From Candidatus Pelagibacter sp. (lineage in GTDB: Bacteria > Pseudomonadota > Alphaproteobacteria > Pelagibacterales > Pelagibacteraceae): DNA of 5,336 bases. The stretch covers positions 1 through 5,336 of the forward strand of contig JAFJTK010000166.1 in assembly GCA_017880265.1 (NCBI GenBank), in the 5' to 3' direction. The notes under the pieces were generated by a model. That model was not told the DNA's origin. It worked only from the letters and a program-made list of their open reading frames with translations, and ran no database searches. Positions within the stretch are counted from its first letter, which is position 1; each line of letters starts with the position of its first letter. Positions 1-5,336 of the stretch are shown here, piece by piece. The position numbers and the translations under genes are program-made.

Positions 1-401
1 CTATGTACATTGGAATGGTTATTCTTCTTATATTAAACTTACCGCTTATTCCTTATATAGCTAGAATTCTTGCGGTTCCTAAAAATTATTTAATTCCTTT
101 AATCTTATTTTTCTCTGTTACTGGAATTTATGTAATGTCATTTAATAATTTTGATATTTATTTAATGATTGGAATAGCTGTAGTTGCAACTTATTTAAGG
201 CTATATGACTTTCCAATGCCACCTCTAATACTTGCTTTTGTCCTTGGTGGATTAATGGAGGAAAATTTAAGAAGATCTTTGTTATTAAGTAATGGTTCTT
301 GGGAATTCTTATGGGATAGAACTTTAACTGCATGTATCTTGGCTACTACAATTTTGATTGTAATTTGGCATATTTACAAAACATTTTCTAAGAAAAATTA
401 A
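1..401 (+). CDS. tctA: Tripartite tricarboxylate transporter permease TctA, C-terminal part (5' end outside window)
   Basis: This is the C-terminal roughly 132 residues of a TctA-type large membrane permease, the 12-helix subunit that works with TctB and a periplasmic TctC binding protein to take up citrate or other carboxylates. The family is about 500 residues, so most of the gene lies upstream. The first visible ATG (position 3) is probably internal, because it falls in the conserved MYIG...LLxLNLPL segment found well inside TctA proteins. Visible hallmarks are LNLPLI (about residues 11-16 of the visible part), a VPKNYLIPLILFF helix, the NNFDIYLM segment, DFPMPPLILAFVLGGLMEENLRRSLLLS (about 69-96), and a final hydrophobic helix (about 107-123) followed by a lysine-rich tail. 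The family usually has Asn after MYIG; here it is Met. The stop codon TAA (399-401) overlaps that of the convergent transporter gene. Family assignment is firm; the substrate cannot be read from this fragment. Confidence 0.9.
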   Translation, partial: MYIGMVILLILNLPLIPYIARILAVPKNYLIPLILFFSVTGIYVMSFNNFDIYLMIGIAVVATYLRLYDFPMPPLILAFVLGGLMEENLRRSLLLSNGSWEFLWDRTLTACILATTILIVIWHIYKTFSKKN

Positions 402-1285
402 GACTTTATATCTATTCTCTTTCTAATTATTTCTTTATCTAATTTCATTTCTCTATAAGAGATTATAAATATTCCAATAAATATTACACTTGCACCAATC
501 CAAGTAAATAAATCAGGCGTTTCACTAAATATGAAATAACCAACTATAGAGGCAAAAACTAAATTTAAAAAAGAGTAGGGTTGTGTCATACTGACATCTA
601 CTAATTTATAAGCATGATTAAGAGCTAAATGTAAAACAGTTCCACTTAAGGCTGATAAGATTAAATAAATTATTGTTTTTGTACTTGGTGTTTCCCAAAA
701 AAATAAAGCAACAATAAAACAGAAGATAGTCATATATAGAGACTGATATGATAAAATTGTGATTGCACTATCATCTTTAGAAATTTTCTTTGTAATAATG
801 ATTACAATTGACCAAAGCAAAGATGAAAACAAAGCCATATAAACACCAATGGATATTTCAATTAAACCAGGTCTTAGAATTATTAACATTCCACTAAAGC
901 CAAGAACTAGCGCTAAAGTTCTATAAATATAAATTTTTTCTCCTAAAAAAAATACTGCAAGAATAGTAACCATCAAAGGCACCACAAAAGATATCGCTAT
1001 TACCTTTTCAATAGGCAGCATAACTAAAGTTGAAAAATATAAGAGCATTGCTGGTAAATTCAGCATTGATCGGAAAAAATGTTTTTTAATGTGAGTTGTT
1101 TTAAAAACTACAAGCTTAGTTTTAATTATATAAGGTAAAATTATTAATAGCCCAAAAAAAAATCTTAAAAACCCAGCGGTATAAACATTTACGTCTTCTT
1201 GAGCTAATTTTAAAAATGAAAGCATCAATGTTCCAAAAAACATTGCAACAATTATTAAAGATATAGCTAATTTGTTATTAGACAC
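398..1285 (-). CDS. EamA/DMT-family transporter (downstream paralogue), GTG start
   Basis: A 295-residue integral membrane protein of the drug/metabolite transporter superfamily, with two EamA repeats (about residues 7-138 and 146-277) and about ten predicted helices. Motifs seen include the loop GEKI (115-118), LGFSGMLIILRPG (128-140) closing repeat 1, TQPYSFL (234-240) and FSETPD (253-258) in repeat 2, and a charged cytoplasmic-looking tail (278-295). Length is typical for the family. The start is GTG at 1283-1285: an in-frame TGA (1289-1291) lies just upstream, and the next ATG (1241-1243, residue 15) would cut into helix 1. No Shine-Dalgarno site is evident. It lies 57 bp after its neighbouring EamA gene on the same strand, so it could be the end of that operon or use its own promoter (candidate -10 at 1301-1306). 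From memory it resembles the Rickettsia Sam-like group of DMT carriers, but the substrate is unknown. Confidence 0.9.
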   Translation of the reverse strand: MSNNKLAISLIIVAMFFGTLMLSFLKLAQEDVNVYTAGFLRFFFGLLIILPYIIKTKLVVFKTTHIKKHFFRSMLNLPAMLLYFSTLVMLPIEKVIAISFVVPLMVTILAVFFLGEKIYIYRTLALVLGFSGMLIILRPGLIEISIGVYMALFSSLLWSIVIIITKKISKDDSAITILSYQSLYMTIFCFIVALFFWETPSTKTIIYLILSALSGTVLHLALNHAYKLVDVSMTQPYSFLNLVFASIVGYFIFSETPDLFTWIGASVIFIGIFIISYREMKLDKEIIRKRIDIKS

Positions 1286-1300
1286 TAATCAATTACTATA

Positions 1301-1306
1301 ATTATA
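1301..1306 (-). promoter_or_regulatory. Candidate -10 element for the downstream EamA gene
   Basis: Read on the minus strand, this is a perfect TATAAT inside the only longer same-strand gap (1286-1342, 57 bp). It would place a transcription start near 1294, giving a leader of about 9 nt before the GTG at 1285. No good -35 hexamer sits 16-18 bp upstream, and the gap is almost all A/T, so a chance match is quite possible. Confidence 0.3.
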
Positions 1307-1342
1307 TCTAAAATATTAACAATCTTAGTTTTGGAATATAAA

Positions 1343-2206
1343 TTATTCTTTTGATGATTGATTTAAGACAAAGATGCCAGAACAGGTAATGATTATAGCA
1401 CCAAAAATTGTAAACATATCAGGTATATCATTATAAAATATGTATCCAAAAATTATTGCCCAAAAAATTAATGTGTAATGAAATGGCTGTATAATACTTG
1501 CCCTTGCTTTACTTAAGGCAATGATTTGAAGATAAAGACCTAATGAAAAAAATATACCGATACCTAAAAACATTATGTATGAATATCCATTTATTGGAGT
1601 CCAAAACTTAAAAGCCAATAAAGACATAATTATTAAACCGATAATTGATGTATAAAATAAAGATGTTTCGTTAGAGTCATTTTTGGAAACTTTTTTAGTA
1701 ATAATTTGATAAAGTCCAAGCACAAATGCAGCAATTAAAGGTAACAACGCTTTTGGATCAAAAATTGATGAAGTAGGTCTTAGAATAATCAAAACTCCAA
1801 CAAAGCCAATAAAAATTGCAATCCAAGTTTTAGCAGATACTTTTTCTTTTAAGATAATTGCAGATAGTGCCACCACTATTACTGGTGCAAGTGAACCAAT
1901 ACTATGAGCATTAGCTAGAGATAAATATTTAAATGACAAAACAAAACAACCAGACTCTATTACTGAAAGTAAGCTTCTAAATATCTGTAATTTGATATCT
2001 TTTGACTTATAAAAAAATTGATTATTTTTTCTTTTAGACTCAAATAAAGCTAAAAATAAAACAAAAAAATATTTAACTAAAAGTAACTGAAAAATAGAAT
2101 GATGAATTATTAAAGTTTTTTGAATTGTATCTAAAATAGAAAAAGACAAGTAAGCAAAAATTCCAAAAAGCATTCCAATAGACTCTTTGGATTTAAAAAG
2201 ATGCAT
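1343..2206 (-). CDS. EamA/DMT-family transporter (upstream paralogue)
   Basis: A 287-residue membrane protein with two EamA repeats (about residues 10-144 and 152-282) and about ten hydrophobic helices. Motifs seen are LKEKVS (119-124), IGFVGVLIILRP (133-144), ITKKVSKNDS (169-178), IIQPFHYT (238-245) and NDIPDMF (259-265). It clearly shares architecture with the next gene on the strand: ILRP, ITKK(I/V)SK(D/N)DS, QP(Y/F) and (E/D)(T/I)PD(L/M)F occur at matching places, though the overall sequences have diverged widely. The ATG at 2204-2206 lies only 3 bp after the glycosyltransferase stop codon, so translational coupling is likely; upstream there is at best a weak purine-rich stretch. The family moves small metabolites across the inner membrane. 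Substrate and direction cannot be told from sequence. Nothing suggests truncation. Confidence 0.9.
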   Translation of the reverse strand: MHLFKSKESIGMLFGIFAYLSFSILDTIQKTLIIHHSIFQLLLVKYFFVLFLALFESKRKNNQFFYKSKDIKLQIFRSLLSVIESGCFVLSFKYLSLANAHSIGSLAPVIVVALSAIILKEKVSAKTWIAIFIGFVGVLIILRPTSSIFDPKALLPLIAAFVLGLYQIITKKVSKNDSNETSLFYTSIIGLIIMSLLAFKFWTPINGYSYIMFLGIGIFFSLGLYLQIIALSKARASIIQPFHYTLIFWAIIFGYIFYNDIPDMFTIFGAIIITCSGIFVLNQSSKE

Positions 2207-2209
2207 AAA

Positions 2210-3292
2210 TTAGCTTAAGATCTTTTTGTATTGTTCAATGATATTTGGCCAATAAAACTTAGTGACAAATTCTTTTGCATTTTTTCCGTATTCTAAATAT
2301 TTTTTATTTTCAAACATAGAATTGATGGATGAATAAATATCATCTAAATTATTTCCATCACAAATTAATCCTGTCTTTCCATGATCAATAGCATCAGAGG
2401 CGCCACCATCTTTGCCACCAATGGATGGAATACTTAATTGAGCAGCTTCTGTATAAGCTATTCCAAATCCTTCAACAGAAGATTTATAAATTGTAGATGG
2501 CATTACAAAAATGTTCGATTTAGCCACTAAAGCATTTTTTAAATCTTCACTTATATCTTTAAAAAACATTACCTGACCCTCCAAATCTAATTCTTTTACA
2601 AGATCTTTGATATTTTCTTCCTCATCACCATAACCGATACAAATGTAGATAATATCTGGATAAATTTGTTTTAGATTTCTTAGAGCCATTATTACTTTTT
2701 GATGATTTTTTCGTTTATCAAATCTTGAAACTGTAATTAATCTTGGTGTTTTAACTGCGAGTAAACTTTCAACTTTCTCTAATGATTTTTGATCAAGATC
2801 TTTAATTGGATCGATGCCCGGATTGATAACAATAATATTATCTGCTTTAACACCAATATTAATTGCCAGATCTTTAGTATATTTTGAATTCGCAATTACT
2901 TTTTCGACATTATTTAAAACTGTTAATAAACGTTTGTTAATCCCTGATCCTCTGGCATGGTTAATTTCTTTACCGTGAATTAAGCAATATTTTTTTTTAT
3001 TCGTCTTTAAATGTTCTAAGCTTTTCCAATGATCTGCTATAATACCATTTACTTTGCCATTTTTTATAAATTCATCAATCAGATAGGCTTTTCGATATTT
3101 TCTAAGTAATTTAGGTCCCCCAACTCTTTCAATAGAAAATGTTGCTTGTTCATCAAATTCTTTATGGTTTTCAATATAATCTGCAAAAACTTTAATCATA
3201 AAGTTTTTTGAAAGTTCTCTTGCAAGTCCCCACATTAAGCTTTGCATACCCCCAAGCTCAGGTGGAAAAGATCTAGTAACGATTAAATACAT
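2210..3292 (-). CDS. Glycosyltransferase family 4 (GT-B fold)
   Basis: A 360-residue retaining glycosyltransferase of the GT4 type, expected to transfer a sugar from a nucleotide-sugar donor to a lipid or glycan acceptor at the cytoplasmic face of the inner membrane. The N-terminal acceptor domain opens directly with MYLIVTRSFPPELGGMQ, the usual glycine-rich PxxGG start of this family, then LIHGKEI (104-110) and ANSKYTK (134-140). The C-terminal donor domain begins near VINPGID (155-161), and includes VSRFDKRKNH (188-197; Arg190 and Lys195 at the usual phosphate-contacting positions), the E-x7-E motif (Glu274...Glu282 in EGFGIAYTE) and GGKDGGASDAI (292-302). It resembles the PimB-like branch. 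The start ATG (3290-3292) overlaps the upstream stop by one base (TAATG on the minus strand), which fixes the start and implies coupling. Donor and acceptor are not predictable; no other glycan-assembly genes are visible nearby. Confidence 0.9.
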   Translation of the reverse strand: MYLIVTRSFPPELGGMQSLMWGLARELSKNFMIKVFADYIENHKEFDEQATFSIERVGGPKLLRKYRKAYLIDEFIKNGKVNGIIADHWKSLEHLKTNKKKYCLIHGKEINHARGSGINKRLLTVLNNVEKVIANSKYTKDLAINIGVKADNIIVINPGIDPIKDLDQKSLEKVESLLAVKTPRLITVSRFDKRKNHQKVIMALRNLKQIYPDIIYICIGYGDEEENIKDLVKELDLEGQVMFFKDISEDLKNALVAKSNIFVMPSTIYKSSVEGFGIAYTEAAQLSIPSIGGKDGGASDAIDHGKTGLICDGNNLDDIYSSINSMFENKKYLEYGKNAKEFVTKFYWPNIIEQYKKILS

Positions 3293-3846
3293 TAATCATA
3301 TTTCCATTTAATACTGCATCCAGCACTAGGGATTTGGTTCTGTGGTCCATTACCAGTTTCAGCAATTTGTTTCATAGATTTTAATAAATCACTTTCACCA
3401 TCTTTTACTGGTACAAAATTTTTAAGTTCTCTTAGTCTTCCTCTGTATTGTAATTCTAGGTTTTTATTATAACCAAAGAAATCTGGTGTGCAGACAGCAT
3501 CATAAGACTTTGCAACTTCTTGTGTATCATCATGCAAATAGGGAAAATTAAAATTATTATCTTTAGAAAATTTAATCATATTTTCAAATGAGTCATCCGG
3601 GTAATTTACAAAATCATTTGAACATATCGCAACTGTGTTAATTCCAATTTGTTTTAATTCATTACAATCTTCAACTAGTTCTTTTGTAATAGCTTTGACA
3701 TATGGACAATGATTACAAATAAACATTATTAAAGTTCCATTTTCTCCCTTGATATCATTTAATGAAATAACTTTGTTTTCTGTAGATTTTAATTCAAAGG
3801 GTAAAGCTTTTTTACCAAAATCACATATTGGAGTTTGAACTGGCAT
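3292..3846 (-). CDS. Thioredoxin-fold redox protein (AhpC/TSA-like, CNHC active site)
   Basis: A 184-residue thioredoxin-like protein of the redoxin/AhpC-TSA type. A beta strand (TLIMFICNH, about 38-46) leads into the active-site motif C44-N-H-C47-P-Y-V. CTPDFFGY (119-126) follows, with the cis-proline Pro121 directly after Cys119, then YRGRL (134-138). The C terminus carries the family signature IPSAGCSIKWK (172-182, with Cys177). The segment MKQIAETGNGP (158-168) also matches proteobacterial members as I remember them. There is no signal peptide or membrane segment, so it is likely cytoplasmic. The C-x2-C pair suggests thiol-disulfide exchange or thiol-dependent peroxide reduction, but the substrate of this subfamily is not established to my knowledge. 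It is the first gene of the minus-strand cluster, starting 20 bp from the divergent gamma-carbonic anhydrase gene. No Shine-Dalgarno site is seen. Its stop overlaps the glycosyltransferase start by one base. Confidence 0.88.
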   Translation of the reverse strand: MPVQTPICDFGKKALPFELKSTENKVISLNDIKGENGTLIMFICNHCPYVKAITKELVEDCNELKQIGINTVAICSNDFVNYPDDSFENMIKFSKDNNFNFPYLHDDTQEVAKSYDAVCTPDFFGYNKNLELQYRGRLRELKNFVPVKDGESDLLKSMKQIAETGNGPQNQIPSAGCSIKWKYD

Positions 3847-3866
3847 ACTATAAGAATATATAAATT
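3847..3866. promoter_or_regulatory. 20-bp divergent start region, probable overlapping promoters
   Basis: These 20 bases are all that separates two divergent start codons. All but two of them (C3848, G3854) are A or T. On the plus strand TATAAG (3849-3854) could act as a -10, with TSS near 3861 and a leader of only a few bases. On the minus strand TATATT (3860-3855) with TTTAAA (3883-3878), 17 bp apart, could give a start near 3848. Neither gene has a Shine-Dalgarno site, so leaderless or near-leaderless transcripts are plausible. The -35 regions would lie inside the opposite coding sequences. Such matches are easy to find by chance in A/T-rich DNA. Confidence 0.35.
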
Positions 3867-4379
3867 ATGTTTTACGATTTAAAAGATAAAAAACCTCAAA
3901 ACTCAGGCGAAAATTGGGTAGCACCTAATGCAACAATCATTGGTGATGTGACTTTAGAGAAAAACTCTAGCATCTGGTTTAATGCGGTATTACGTGGTGA
4001 TATTGAAAATATTCACATAGGTGAGGGGTCTAATATTCAAGATGGAAGTGTTTTACACACTGATCCTGGTTGTCCTTTAAAAGTTGGTAAAGACGTAACT
4101 GTCGGCCATCTTGTTATGCTTCATGGATGCACCATTGGGGACAATAGTTTAATTGGAATTGGTGCTGTTATACTTAATAACGCTAAAATTGGTAAAAATT
4201 GTATTATTGGAGCAAAAGCTCTAATTACAGAAAATAAAGAAATACCTGATAATTCTTTGGTGGTTGGTTCACCAGGTAAAATAATAAGAGAAGTAACAGA
4301 AGAAGAAAAAAAATCAGTTTTAGAAAACACCAAACACTACCAAGATAATTGGAAAAGATATTCTAAGTCAGTATTTTAA
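3867..4379 (+). CDS. Gamma-carbonic anhydrase family protein (left-handed beta-helix, YrdA/CaiE/PaaY-like)
   Basis: A 170-residue hexapeptide-repeat protein of the gamma-carbonic anhydrase superfamily, expected to form a trimer with metal bound between subunits. Imperfect hexapeptide turns run from about residue 18 (VAPNATIIGDVTL) to about 135. Active-site landmarks are VLRGD (41-45, Arg43 and Asp45), NIQDG (56-60), and three histidines at the metal-ligand positions: His64 in VLHTD, His81 and His86 in VGHLVMLHGC. A family signature LVVGSPGKIIR (131-141) precedes a C-terminal alpha helix that ends near YQDNWKRY. Length is typical of the YrdA/CaiE group. Like that group it lacks the long acidic loop of archaeal Cam, so true carbonic anhydrase activity is uncertain; CoA-linked or other roles are known for relatives. 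The ATG at 3867 has no Shine-Dalgarno site. The ROK kinase follows 3 bp after its stop. Confidence 0.92.
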   Translation: MFYDLKDKKPQNSGENWVAPNATIIGDVTLEKNSSIWFNAVLRGDIENIHIGEGSNIQDGSVLHTDPGCPLKVGKDVTVGHLVMLHGCTIGDNSLIGIGAVILNNAKIGKNCIIGAKALITENKEIPDNSLVVGSPGKIIREVTEEEKKSVLENTKHYQDNWKRYSKSVF

Positions 4380-4382
4380 TTA

Positions 4383-5303
4383 ATGAGAAAGAAATTTAAA
4401 ATTGGTATCGATTATGGAGGTACCAAAATTGAAGGAATTCTTTTAGATGATAATGGGGCTCAAATAGAGAGAAAAAGATACTCTTATGAAAAAAATTACT
4501 TATCAGGAATTGAAACAGTAAAAAAACTCGTAGATGAATTTGATAAGCTGAGTAATCAAATTTGTACAGTTGGTATAGGAATACCTGGATTTTCTTCTAA
4601 GGAAACAGGATTGGTGACAAACGCAAACTCCATGTGGTTAAATGATAAACCATTCAAAAAAGATTTAGAAACAGCTCTTAAAAGAGAAGTTAGATTAATG
4701 AATGATGCAAATTGTTTTACTTTATCGGAAGCAGTTGATGGTGCTGGAAAAGAGTATCAATCTATTTTTGGGATAATAGTTGGCACTGGCTTTGGGGGAG
4801 CACTTTCATATAAAAAAGAAATTATTGAAGGAGCTAATCAAATTGCAGGTGACTGGGGACATCAACCTCTTCCTTATCCAACTAAAGAAGAAATTGAAAC
4901 AAAGATAAATTGTCCATCAATGAATTGTGGAAGACCTTTATGTGCAGAACAATTTATGTCAGGTATTGGTTTTAAAGATGTGTTTAATCAAAAACATAAT
5001 ACAAATTTTTCATCAGAAGAAATTGCACAACTTGATTTAGATGGAGATCCTCGAGCTAATTTAGAGTTGAGTTTATACGAAGATAGAATGGCAAGATTAA
5101 TGGCAGTAATGATAGGTATTTTTGATCCTGATGCTATAATTCTTGGAGGAGGAATGTCTAATATAGATAGACTTTATAAAAATATTCCAGTGCTGATCCC
5201 CAAATATACTTTTTCCAATAAAGTAATTACAAAAGTAATAAAAAATTTTCATGGGGACTCAAGTGGAGTTAGAGGTGCTGCTTGGCTTTGGAATAATGTA
5301 TAG
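4383..5303 (+). CDS. mak: ROK-family sugar kinase, Mak (fructokinase)-like
   Basis: A 306-residue ROK kinase, expected to phosphorylate a hexose at the 6-OH with ATP in the cytoplasm. Motifs in order: IGIDYGGTKIEG (7-18, phosphate loop); GIGIPGF (64-70); NANSMWLNDKPF (80-91); VRLMNDANCF (103-112, with Asp108 as the expected catalytic base); IIVGTGFGG (131-139, ATP binding); GDWGH (156-160); a cysteine cluster Cys177, Cys182, Cys187 and Glu189; DPDAIILGGGMSN (248-260); and HGDSSGVRGAAWLW (290-303). The NANS-WLN, EAVDGA and C-terminal motifs match E. coli Mak as I recall it, more closely than NagK or glucokinase, hence the symbol; substrate remains inferred. Two oddities: the canonical ExGH is DxGH (Asp157), and the zinc motif usually spaced C-x-C-G-x2-G-C-x-E is here C-x4-C-G-x3-C-x-E. 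The ATG is 3 bp after the gamma-carbonic anhydrase stop, suggesting co-transcription. Confidence 0.88.
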   Translation: MRKKFKIGIDYGGTKIEGILLDDNGAQIERKRYSYEKNYLSGIETVKKLVDEFDKLSNQICTVGIGIPGFSSKETGLVTNANSMWLNDKPFKKDLETALKREVRLMNDANCFTLSEAVDGAGKEYQSIFGIIVGTGFGGALSYKKEIIEGANQIAGDWGHQPLPYPTKEEIETKINCPSMNCGRPLCAEQFMSGIGFKDVFNQKHNTNFSSEEIAQLDLDGDPRANLELSLYEDRMARLMAVMIGIFDPDAIILGGGMSNIDRLYKNIPVLIPKYTFSNKVITKVIKNFHGDSSGVRGAAWLWNNV

Positions 5304-5314
5304 TATTTAAAAAA

Positions 5315-5320
5315 AAGGAG
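5315..5320 (+). promoter_or_regulatory. Strong Shine-Dalgarno site for the gene cut by the window end
   Basis: AAGGAG is preceded by a run of A residues in the 20-bp gap after the ROK kinase. It lies 3 nt before the ATG at 5324 and 6 nt before the ATG at 5327; the second spacing is closer to optimal. It is the only clear strong Shine-Dalgarno site before a start codon in this window. Confidence 0.7.
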
Positions 5321-5323
5321 ACA

Positions 5324-5336
5324 ATGATGCCAGCAG
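5324..5336 (+). CDS. Start of an unidentified gene, truncated by window end
   Basis: Two consecutive ATG codons (5324 and 5327) follow a strong AAGGAG site, then codons for Pro and Ala before the window ends. The second ATG has the better spacing (6 nt) and is my preferred start, giving a protein beginning Met-Pro-Ala. It would be the third gene in the carbonic anhydrase-ROK kinase direction, 20-23 bp after the kinase stop. Too little is present to identify it. Confidence 0.55.

Noticed and set aside
3..5. The ATG at position 3 as the true start of the first gene
   Set aside because: The protein matches an internal to C-terminal part of TctA from its first residue, so the gene must continue upstream of the window.
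142..333. Minus-strand open frame of 63 codons opposite tctA
   Set aside because: It lies wholly inside a well-supported TctA coding region, and its translation shows no family features.
384..396. Small inverted repeat TTTTC-TAA-GAAAA at the end of tctA as a terminator
   Set aside because: The stem is only 5 bp with one G-C pair and lies within codons; no T-tract terminator structure follows.
1286..1342. 57-bp gap as a site for a small RNA or riboswitch
   Set aside because: It is nearly all A/T with no stable stem, and far too short for a known riboswitch class.
3835..3864. TTGAAC-18-TATAAA as a plus-strand promoter for the gamma-carbonic anhydrase gene
   Set aside because: The hexamers and spacing look good, but the transcription start would fall near 3871, downstream of the ATG at 3867. 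The next in-frame start would remove the conserved N-terminal segment.
4121..4333. Minus-strand open frame of 70 codons opposite the gamma-carbonic anhydrase gene
   Set aside because: It is antisense to a conserved coding region, is composed of low-information hydrophobic and serine-rich sequence, and has no recognisable start signal.

Overview
This is a very AT-rich, tightly packed bacterial fragment. Most gaps between genes are 0-20 bp and the longest is 57 bp. There are no RNA genes, no mobile elements, no CRISPR array, and no stretch over 300 bases without a gene. The extreme A/T bias, the minimal spacers, the weak or absent Shine-Dalgarno sites on most genes and the gene types (TctA-type uptake permease, paired EamA transporters, gamma-carbonic anhydrase) suggest a streamlined marine alphaproteobacterium such as SAR11/Pelagibacterales. 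That assignment is inference; no phylogenetic marker is present.

Layout. Positions 1-401 (+) hold the C-terminal end of a tripartite tricarboxylate transporter large permease (TctA), cut by the window edge. It meets a minus-strand cluster tail to tail, the two stop codons sharing the bases TTAA at 398-401. Read in its own direction, the cluster starts at 3846 and runs: thioredoxin-fold redox protein (3846-3292), GT4 glycosyltransferase (3292-2210), EamA/DMT transporter (2206-1343), second EamA/DMT transporter (1285-398). The first three genes are packed as an operon (1-bp overlap, then a 3-bp gap). The last transporter follows after 57 bp and may also have its own promoter.

Only 20 bp separate the redox gene from a divergent plus-strand pair: a gamma-carbonic anhydrase-like protein (3867-4379) and, 3 bp later, a ROK sugar kinase resembling E. 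coli Mak fructokinase (4383-5303). A further plus-strand gene begins at 5324 or 5327 behind the only strong Shine-Dalgarno site in the window, and is cut off after a few codons.

Functionally this looks like ordinary core and nutrient-uptake content: organic acid uptake, metabolite export or import, thiol redox, glycosylation, carbonic anhydrase-like metal enzyme and sugar phosphorylation. No obvious pathway links all the genes. I did not find a convincing undescribed system. The points most worth a second look are the unusual zinc-site spacing and ExGH-to-DxGH change in the ROK kinase, the 20-bp divergent start region, and the tandem pair of diverged EamA transporters.
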